38,121 bases of DNA from an uncultured Treponema sp. (lineage in GTDB: Bacteria; Spirochaetota; Spirochaetia; Treponematales; Treponemataceae). Under the pieces are notes generated by a model. It was not told the origin of the DNA and did no database searches. It saw only the letters and a list, made by a program, of their open reading frames with translations. The stretch lies in assembly GCA_905233535.1 (NCBI GenBank), contig CAJOEO010000029.1, positions 11,896 to 50,016 on the forward strand, given 5' to 3'. Shown here piece after piece: positions 27,820-34,911 of this stretch. Numbering within the stretch: the first letter of the stretch is position 1; the number at the start of each line of letters is the position of its first letter. The position numbers were made by a program, and so were the translations under genes.

Positions 27820-29183
27820 AAAGAATTTCAAAAATCGTTTTGGCGACTGCGACAATCGTTTTTGTTTCGTGCCAAAAAAAAGAACAAACGGCGGAAATTT
27901 CGCAAGAAAAGCCGAAAAATCAAACCGAAAACGTTGTGGCAACGCCGAACGTTTCTGCGGAAAACGCGCAAAAAGTCAAATTTTCGCCTGAATCAAAAAT
28001 CGTTTTGGGCGGCGCGGTTGAAAAAACGGGCGGTTTTGCCGACGCTGGAAATCTAACATACCCTACAAATGTAATCGTAATTGACGACAAGGCGTTTCCC
28101 GACCCCAAACAAAAGCGCGTCGCGTTTACAAACGCCATTGCCAGCGGTGCGGTGAATTCCGAAAAACTCACCGAAGACGCTTGTTTGATTTTGCTTTCTG
28201 GCACGGTGGATTTGAGCGATGGACTTGTTTCGGATTCTGACCACTCTTATTTTGACGAGTTTAATCCCGAAACGCACGAAAAAGTCCACGCAGATTTTTT
28301 GTACGATGTCGGCTCTAACAAAACCATAATCGGCGTGGAAAATGCGCGTGTGGCGTATGGTGGTTTGCGAATAAAGGCTCGTCCTACGAATACTGCAAAA
28401 AACGTGATTATAAGAAATATTCAATTTTGGGACGCGCACGGTTCCACGGATTTTGACACGAAGATTCCTGAATTTTCGGAAAAAAAGGCGGGTGCGGACC
28501 AAATCAGCGTGGAAGGAACGTATGCAAAAGGCGAGTATTTGAGCGAGTTTATTCCCGAAAACATTTGGATTGACCACTGTTCATTTTCTGACGGCGTTTG
28601 CGTGGATTTGGACAGAAATTACAATCACGACGGCGCGTTGGACGTGAAAGCCGTTCACGACATGACGATTTCTTGGTGCGAGTTTACAAATCACGACAAA
28701 GTTACGCTTGTGGGTTCTAGCGACAAGTTTACGCAAAGCGAAGACCGAAGAATTACGTTGCACCACAATTTTTATCACGGCGCGGTGCAAAGAATGCCTC
28801 GTTCGCGTGGCTGTCAAATTCACATTTACAACAACGTTTACGACCAAATCGGCACGGAAAAAAATCACGGCTACAGTTTGGGACCAGGAATCGGCTCGCT
28901 TTTTATTGTGGAAAACAATTTTTTTGGAGCGCACAAAGGAAAAATCCTTCGTTACGCGGACAAATCCAAAGCGGAAGATTCCACGTTTTCTAAACTTTTT
29001 GTGAGCGGAAATCAGACGGAACTCGATTCTTCGAATTCTGAAGAGTTTGAAAAACACGCGGTCGCGGAAAAACCGTTCAACATTCCATACGAATACGCGC
29101 TTTCGCCCGTCGCGGACGCGGAAAAGAGCGTTCGCGAAAACGCGGGCGCAAAAATGCCGATTTCGTTTGAACGATTGCAATAA
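27816..29183 (+). CDS. Pectate lyase (PL1-type) lipoprotein
   Basis: 'FVSC' lipobox; 'IWIDHCSFSDGVCVDLDRNYNHDGALDVKAVHDMTISWCEF...LHHNFYHGAVQRMPRSRG..HIYNNVYDQ'; overlaps the hydrolase by 4 bp. Confidence 0.87.
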   Translation: MKRISKIVLATATIVFVSCQKKEQTAEISQEKPKNQTENVVATPNVSAENAQKVKFSPESKIVLGGAVEKTGGFADAGNLTYPTNVIVIDDKAFPDPKQKRVAFTNAIASGAVNSEKLTEDACLILLSGTVDLSDGLVSDSDHSYFDEFNPETHEKVHADFLYDVGSNKTIIGVENARVAYGGLRIKARPTNTAKNVIIRNIQFWDAHGSTDFDTKIPEFSEKKAGADQISVEGTYAKGEYLSEFIPENIWIDHCSFSDGVCVDLDRNYNHDGALDVKAVHDMTISWCEFTNHDKVTLVGSSDKFTQSEDRRITLHHNFYHGAVQRMPRSRGCQIHIYNNVYDQIGTEKNHGYSLGPGIGSLFIVENNFFGAHKGKILRYADKSKAEDSTFSKLFVSGNQTELDSSNSEEFEKHAVAEKPFNIPYEYALSPVADAEKSVRENAGAKMPISFERLQ

Positions 29184-29209
29184 TTGAAGAAAAATCTAGG
29201 AGAATTTTT

Positions 29210-30181
29210 ATGAAAACGATTTTTGTAAACGAAACAGACCCGCTTCAAAACGCGCTAGACGAGGCGGCAAAATGCACGGACGCGGACGGCGTTTTGATTG
29301 AACTTTCGGACGGCGTTCACGCGGGAAACGAAAAGGCGCGGCTTTTTTACGATTCGCCCGAACCGCTTGAAATTCGAGGAAAAGGCGCGGAAAAATGCGT
29401 TCTTCGCGGCGAAAACTGCGAATCGTACCACAAAGACACGGAAAATCGTGCGATTTTGACGTTTGGCGAAAAATGCACGCGCGTTTCGCTTTTTGATTTT
29501 ACAATCGAAAACGCGCACATAAAAACCGCTGACGATTGTTCTCTTGGAAATCAAGCGGAAGCGATTTGCTGGCACAATAAAACTGGAAAACTTTTTTGTT
29601 CAAAGATGACGTTCAAAAGTCGGCAAGATACTATTCATGTGAAAGGTTTTTCTCATTTTGTAGAATGTGAGATTTTTGGCGACGTGGATTTTATTTGGGG
29701 ATATTGCGACACGTCGCTTTTTGAAAAATGCAAAATCACAACGATTCGCGACAACCGCGGAGAAAATCGACCCGCATACGTTTTGCAAAGTCGCGCATTG
29801 AATTCAAAAGTCGGATTCGTGTTCGATTCGTGCGAATTTTTTGCAGAAGACCGTGGCGAAAACGCGAAAATCTACATTGGACGCACGGAAGGAACGGGGA
29901 GGGCGGACAGCCTTGACCGCTGGGATTCAATCGCGCTTTTGGATTGCGTGATTAGCGAACAATACGACAGCGCACTTTGGACGAACGAAGAAAAGCGCGT
30001 CGTTTTTCCGCAAAAAGGAAGTGCGCTTTGCGGTTGGCGGGAGTTTGAAACAAAAATCCGCCAAAAAGACGGCGCAATTTTGCCTTACAACAAAAACGCT
30101 CAAAACAAACACGGATTTTCGATGACAAAATCCGACGCAGAAATTTTGCGTGCAGTTGTAAAATCGAATCTGAAATTGTAA
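29210..30181 (+). CDS. Pectinesterase (CE8)
   Basis: 'NQAEAICWHNKTGKLFCSKMTFKSRQDTIHVKG', 'CEIFGDVDFIWGYCDTSLFEKC', 'YIGRTEGTG'. Confidence 0.85.
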   Translation: MKTIFVNETDPLQNALDEAAKCTDADGVLIELSDGVHAGNEKARLFYDSPEPLEIRGKGAEKCVLRGENCESYHKDTENRAILTFGEKCTRVSLFDFTIENAHIKTADDCSLGNQAEAICWHNKTGKLFCSKMTFKSRQDTIHVKGFSHFVECEIFGDVDFIWGYCDTSLFEKCKITTIRDNRGENRPAYVLQSRALNSKVGFVFDSCEFFAEDRGENAKIYIGRTEGTGRADSLDRWDSIALLDCVISEQYDSALWTNEEKRVVFPQKGSALCGWREFETKIRQKDGAILPYNKNAQNKHGFSMTKSDAEILRAVVKSNLKL

Positions 30182-30182
30182 A

Positions 30183-30224
30183 AAAAACGCGTTGGTTTAA
30201 GTGCAAAAACCACCGCGTTTTTTT
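30183..30224. terminator. Bidirectional terminator
   Basis: AAAAACGCG-TTGGTTTAAGTGCAAAAACCA-CCGCGTTTTTTT. Confidence 0.7.
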
Positions 30225-30227
30225 ACG

Positions 30228-30365
30228 TTATTTTTTATTCGGATTCATTTGTGCGCCACGATTTCCTTGATTTTGTGCGTATTGTCGATTTACGCCAGGA
30301 AAACCTTTGTTTGCGTTCTGCATGTTTGCCGCGTTGTTAGCGGGCGTGATTTTTTTGTCTGCCAT
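30228..30365 (-). CDS. Small hypothetical protein, 45 aa (MADKKITPANNAANMQNANKGFPGVNRQYAQNQGNRGAQMNPNKK)
   Basis: CAAAGGAGTTTTT-ATG RBS; ends at a bidirectional terminator; Asn/Gln-rich. Confidence 0.6.
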   Translation of the reverse strand: MADKKITPANNAANMQNANKGFPGVNRQYAQNQGNRGAQMNPNKK

Positions 30366-30600
30366 AAAAACTCCTTTGAAAAAGATTCTTTACTCTACAA
30401 AAAAAAAAGAATTTTGACAAGCGTTTTTCGCCACTTTTTCCAAAAATCCGCGTTCGTTGAGCTAAGCCGAAACGAAAAAAAACTCGTGGTAGTTTCGAGA
30501 GCCTCAATCTCCGCATTTTTTTACGTTCGGTGGTTGAGCCTGTCGAAACCTCTGCATCATTTGTGAAATTTGCGTCAAAAAGCGAAATTGTTTCGGAAAA

Positions 30601-31423
30601 TCAAAATTGAATCGCGCTGTGAGGGCAGGCGTTTTTGCAGTCGCCGCAGCGAATGCAGTCCGCGCTTTCGGGATTTTTGTAGATTGGAATGTCGAGTTTG
30701 CACGATTTTCGGCACGCACTGCATTTTGTGCATTTTTCTGCGTCGATTTTTATGCGCACTAGCGAGATTTTGTTGAAAACGCCGTAAATCGCGCCGAGCG
30801 GACAAACATATCGGCAAAATGGGCGGTAAATCAAAATCGAACAAAAAATCGTCGCCAAAAGAATCGCAATTTTCCAGCGAAAAATGAATCCCGCCGCGCT
30901 TCTCATCGCGCTGTTCAAAAGAACGAGCGGAATTCCGCCTTCCAGCGTACCGACGGGGCAAATCCATTTGCAGAACCACGGCTCGCCCAAGCCCGTAAAA
31001 TCCGCCGCGAACGCGGGAAGCAAAATCACAAACACGAGCAGAAAAACGAACCGCAAATATCGAAAGATTTTTTCGCCTCGAATCGTTTTGAATTTTTTGA
31101 CGAACGGAATTTTGAAAAGCAAATCTTGAATTAAGCCGAACGGACAGAAAAATCCGCAGATGAATCTTCCGAAAATCGCTCCAAAAACAAAAAGAATCCC
31201 CAAAACATAAAGCGAAACGGAAAATACGCGCGCGTTCAAAACCGCTTGCAGCGAGCCGATTGGACAGGAAAAAAGCGCGCCAGGGCAGGAATAGCAGTTC
31301 ATTCCAGGCGCGCACACGATTTTTGTTGCGCCGTCAAAAATTCGCCCGCGCGCAAACCCGCTTGCAAAACCGTTTGTCAGTGCGGTAAAAATCGCCTGTA
31401 CAAAAATACGATTAGTTTTCATC
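30601..31423 (-). CDS. 4Fe-4S polyferredoxin membrane protein (NapH/NosR-like)
   Basis: 'CGFFCPFGLIQD', 'WFCKWICPVGTLEGG', 'FCRYVCPLGAIYG', 'CTKCSACRKSC', 'CIRCGDCKNACP'; start taken at MKTNRIF overlapping the upstream stop (TGATG). Confidence 0.9.
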
Positions 31424-31577
31424 AGCCAATTCCTATACATTCAAGGCAGATTTTTGTCGCTTTTTTTAAAACGACTTTTTCTTCGCCGCGAAAAACGCCC
31501 GCTGTGATTAGCGCGATTCCAATCAGAATTGCGGCGATTGAAAAAACGCGCCGATTTTTTTTGAAAAACGATTTCAT
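31422..31577 (-). CDS. CD1871A-family-like small CXXC membrane protein (51 aa)
   Basis: MKSFFKKNRRVFSIAAILIGIALITAGVFRGEEKVVLKKATKICLECIGIG; translationally coupled to the polyferredoxin. Confidence 0.75.
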   Translation of the reverse strand: MKSFFKKNRRVFSIAAILIGIALITAGVFRGEEKVVLKKATKICLECIGIG

Positions 31578-31679
31578 TTTTTTCCTTGATTTTTCGAATT
31601 TTCGTCATTCCGAACGCGGTTTCGACTGCGCTCAACAAGCGCGCCCGTTCTTGGGCGTAGCCGAAACGAAAACGCGCGT

Positions 31680-32192
31680 TTATTTCAAAAAACCGTCGAT
31701 GATTTTCTGCCAGTCTTTTTTGCTTTTTGCGCCGAGGTAGACCTGCCCGACGATTTTTCCGTCGGAGTTTACAAAAATCGTGGTGGGAACTGCCTGAACA
31801 TTTTTCAGAAACGACGAAAGCATTGCGGGATTCGGTGCGATATGTGTATAGTTTGCTCCTGTATATTCGATGATTTCATCAGCGTCGTTTTTCTGTTCTT
31901 CCAGGATTTTTCCTTTTTGGTCGGTAGCATCAATCACGATTCCCACGATTTGAACGCCTTTGCTTTTGTTTTCCTCGCTGAGTTTTGCCAAATCGGGCAT
32001 TTCGCGAATGCACGGCGGGCAGAAAGTTCCCCAAATGTTCATCATCGTGATTTTGTTTTTCGCGAAAATCTCGCTTGAAACCGCGTTTCCGTTCAAATCT
32101 TTTGAATTGAACGAAATTTTGTCGCCCGCTTTTTGCGCAAAACAAACTGCCGCAGCGCACAAAAACGCCGCCGTCGCAAATAGTTTTTTCAT
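31680..32192 (-). CDS. Exported TlpA/ResA-like thioredoxin-fold protein
   Basis: Signal peptide; 'MMNIWGTFCPPCIREMPDLAKL', 'VQAVPTTIFVNSDGKIVG'. Confidence 0.88.
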   Translation of the reverse strand: MKKLFATAAFLCAAAVCFAQKAGDKISFNSKDLNGNAVSSEIFAKNKITMMNIWGTFCPPCIREMPDLAKLSEENKSKGVQIVGIVIDATDQKGKILEEQKNDADEIIEYTGANYTHIAPNPAMLSSFLKNVQAVPTTIFVNSDGKIVGQVYLGAKSKKDWQKIIDGFLK

Positions 32193-32264
32193 AAATCGCC
32201 TCCGCTGAATGAATTGTTAAATTATAGAATACGCCCACGCCGAACGGCATGAGAATTCAATAAT

Positions 32265-32350
32265 AAATCCATAAGAATTTTCTTATAAACAGATGAAATC
32301 GACTGTGGTTTCGACTTCCGCTCAACCACCGAAAACGCACGAAAACGAAA
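32265..32350 (+). repeat. 86-bp direct repeat, copy 1
   Basis: AAATCCATAAGAATTTTCTTATAAACAGATGAAATCGACTGTGGTTTCGACTTCCGCTCAACCACCGAAAACGCACGAAAACGAAA. Confidence 0.92.
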
Positions 32351-32691
32351 CGCGGTGATTGAGCCTGTCGAAATCTCCGCGTTCGCATTTTTAGTAAAAC
32401 GCGATAAATCAAAACAAGAATTTTGCTGAAAAAACACGGGCGCAAAACAAAGTTCTGCGACAAGAAAAACGAAACAGGAGGTTTCGACAGGCTTAACCTT
32501 CGTAAGCGCAAAACGAAGTTAAAATCGAATTTGGATTTTGCCGAAAATCAAAGAAGTTTTGCAGAAATGCAAAATCGGCACAGTCCATAGGGGATTTTTC
32601 TCTTTTCGGAGATTTCTCTGAAGGAAACGGCGGTTGCTCTTCAAACTTCACCGTTCAGAAATGAGCGGAATTCAAATTTGGAGGGCGTGCA

Positions 32692-32760
32692 ATGGCTACA
32701 CGAATCATTTTGATTTTAGCGATAATCGCGCTTTTCTTGCTCGGTTATCCAGTTTGGTAA
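32692..32760 (+). CDS. Very small hydrophobic peptide, 22 aa (MATRIILILAIIALFLLGYPVW)
   Basis: TTTGGAGGGCGTGCA-ATG with a strong RBS; single TM-like peptide; followed by a hairpin. Confidence 0.5.
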   Translation: MATRIILILAIIALFLLGYPVW

Positions 32761-32801
32761 ATTGCACCCTTCTTGCAACATTTGTAAGAAGTAAAAAGAA
32801 A

Positions 32802-32831
32802 CCGCCTAAGCAAAAACTTGGCGGTTTGAAA
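32802..32831 (+). terminator. Hairpin downstream of the 22-aa ORF
   Basis: AAACCGCC-TAAGCAAAAACTT-GGCGGTTT. Confidence 0.55.
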
Positions 32832-32926
32832 TTCATGAAATGAAGACCAACCGCGTTATCTCGGGAGCGTTTGGCGACGCTCCCGTGGCTGTGTCTTTCC
32901 ATTCATTTTATCGGACATTTACTAAA

Positions 32927-33012
32927 AAATCCATAAGAATTTTCTTATAAACAGATGAAATCGACTGTGATTTCGACTTCCGCTTAACCACCGAAAACGC
33001 ACGAAAACGAAA
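32927..33012 (+). repeat. 86-bp direct repeat, copy 2
   Basis: Two mismatches to 32265-32350 (GTGATTTC, CGCTTAACC). Confidence 0.92.
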
Positions 33013-33083
33013 TTCCGCGTTTTTTCGTTCAAATATCGTGCGTGTTTCATTTTGGGGCGATTCTTGCTAAAATCGTTCGCGTT

Positions 33084-34682
33084 ATGAAACGGTTTTCTGA
33101 TTTGATTTTGAATTCAAAAATTCAAATTCTTTCGCAATTTGGTCGGGCGGACGCTGAAATTTCTTCGCTCGCGTTTGATTCTCGCGACGTGGTGGCGGGT
33201 TCGCTTTTTTTCGCGCTTCCTGGAACGCATACGTCGGGCAATGCTTTTGTTTTGGACGCAATAAAAAATGGTGCGTCGGCGGTGATTTTTGAAGGTTCGC
33301 TCGACGGTTTTTCTGATTTTGAAAATGTGGCGTTTGCGCGTGTGGAAAACGCTCGAAAATCCATGGCTCCAATTTCTGCGCAATTTTACGAAAATCCGTC
33401 AAAACGTCTTGCCGTGATTGGCGTTACTGGAACAGAAGGCAAAAGCTCCACGGTGTCGTTTGTTTGGCAACTTTTGCGTTTGGCTGGAAAAAAAGCGGGT
33501 TTCATTTCCACGGTTCAATATTCGATTGGCGACGAGGCGATTGCAAATCCAAATCACACAACAACGCCCGAAGCTCCAATAATTCAAAAGCGACTTTTTG
33601 AAATGGTGCAGAACGGTTGCGAATACGCTGTTCTTGAAACGTCCAGCCACGGTTTGGCAGAAAAATTGAATCGAACGGGAAACATCGATTTTGATTGCGG
33701 AATTTTTATGAACGTTACGCTTGAACATTTGGAATTTCACGGCACGTTTGAAAATTATCGCAACGACAAAGCGAATCTTTTTAGAAAACTCGACGAATGT
33801 TCCCACGAAAAAACGATTAACGGAAAAAAGACTCTCGTTCCGTCGTTTGGAATTGTGAATCTTGAAGACGCAAGCGCGCCGTTTTTTATAAAAGCAACGA
33901 AAAAAACGGTTTTGGGGTAAATTTAGCAGATTCCGATCAAGAAGTCATGCCGTATATCAGTTTTGGCGCGAAATATTGCGTCGGCGCGTTTTGGTCTTGC
34001 GTTTGACATGACAGAACCTCATCAAATCGATTCAAATTCGCGTCCAGTTCCGTCAAAAGTCGTTCACGTTAAAGCCCCGCTTCCTGGCGCGTTTAACGCA
34101 TACAACGTGATGGCGGCGATTCTTGCGGTTTCGCGTTTGACCGAAACGCCGCTCGAAAATCTTGCCGACTTTGCAAAAAATCTAACGCCCGTAAAAGGGC
34201 GAATGACAATCGTTGACAGGGGGCAGCCGTTTGAATTGGTGGTCGATTACGCGCACACGCCTTCGAGTTTTGAAACGATTTTTCCGCCGATTCGACGACG
34301 ATGTTCTGGAAAAATGATTTGCGTTTTTGGTTCAGGCGGCGAACGCGACACGGAAAAACGCCCGCTTCAAGGCGAAGTTGCCGCACGATTTTGCGACGTT
34401 GTGATTTTGACGGACGAAGACCCGCGCGGAGAAGATTCTCAAAAAATCCTTGAAGATATTGCAAAAGGCGCACGCAAGGAAGGAAAAAAAGACGGCGAAA
34501 ATCTGTTTTTGATTTCAGACCGTCCAAGCGCGATAGAAAAAGCCGTAAAAATGGCGAAAAGCGACGACATCGTTTTGCTTTTGGGAAAGGCGCACGAAAA
34601 TTCCATAATTTACAAAGACGGAGCCGTTCCCTATGACGAAATCACCGCCGCCCAAAATGCACTTTCTCTCCTCGGCTATTAA
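33084..34682 (+). pseudogene. murE: UDP-N-acetylmuramyl-tripeptide synthetase (MurE), apparently double-frameshifted around 33915-33965
   Basis: ORF 33084-33920 ('GVTGTEGKSSTVSFVWQLL...TTTPEA...VLETSSHGL...MNVTLEHLEFHGT') and ORF 33963-34682 ('VDYAHTPSSFETIF...FGSGGERDTEKRP...TDEDPRGED...KAHENSI') share one frame; the ~45 bp between has stops in that frame but reads 'GVNLADSDQEVMPYISF' in another. Confidence 0.75.
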
Positions 34683-34748
34683 AAAGGCTAGTTGACAATT
34701 TGCTTTTTTTTGTAGAGTTCTTCGATTTTTCTAAATCGGAGGATTTCT

Positions 34749-34871
34749 ATGACATTAAGCGAAGCGAACGAAAAATTAGATTCCGTTGATAACGTTGGAA
34801 ATGGCGTTATTTGGTTTAATTCCACAGACGGCGATTCTTACAAAGTAATTCTTTACATCGAAAAAGAATAA
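34749..34871 (+). CDS. Small hypothetical protein, 40 aa (MTLSEANEKLDSVDNVGNGVIWFNSTDGDSYKVILYIEKE)
   Basis: GGAGG RBS; TTGACA upstream at about 34692; strong terminator right after the stop. Confidence 0.65.
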   Translation: MTLSEANEKLDSVDNVGNGVIWFNSTDGDSYKVILYIEKE

Positions 34872-34874
34872 ACG

Positions 34875-34905
34875 AAAAGGCTACTCAAACGAGTAGCCTT
34901 TTTAT
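34875..34905. terminator. Bidirectional terminator
   Basis: AAAAGGCTACTC-AAAC-GAGTAGCCTTTTT. Confidence 0.9.
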
Positions 34906-34911
34906 TGTCAT

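Noticed and set aside
28581-29180. 199-aa minus-strand ORF
   Set aside because: Shadow of the PL1-type pectate lyase.
32560-32900. Possible housekeeping RNA (RNase P, SRP, tmRNA, 6S)
   Set aside because: No diagnostic motifs of these RNAs found by eye; left as an unexplained interval. A cmscan against Rfam would decide.
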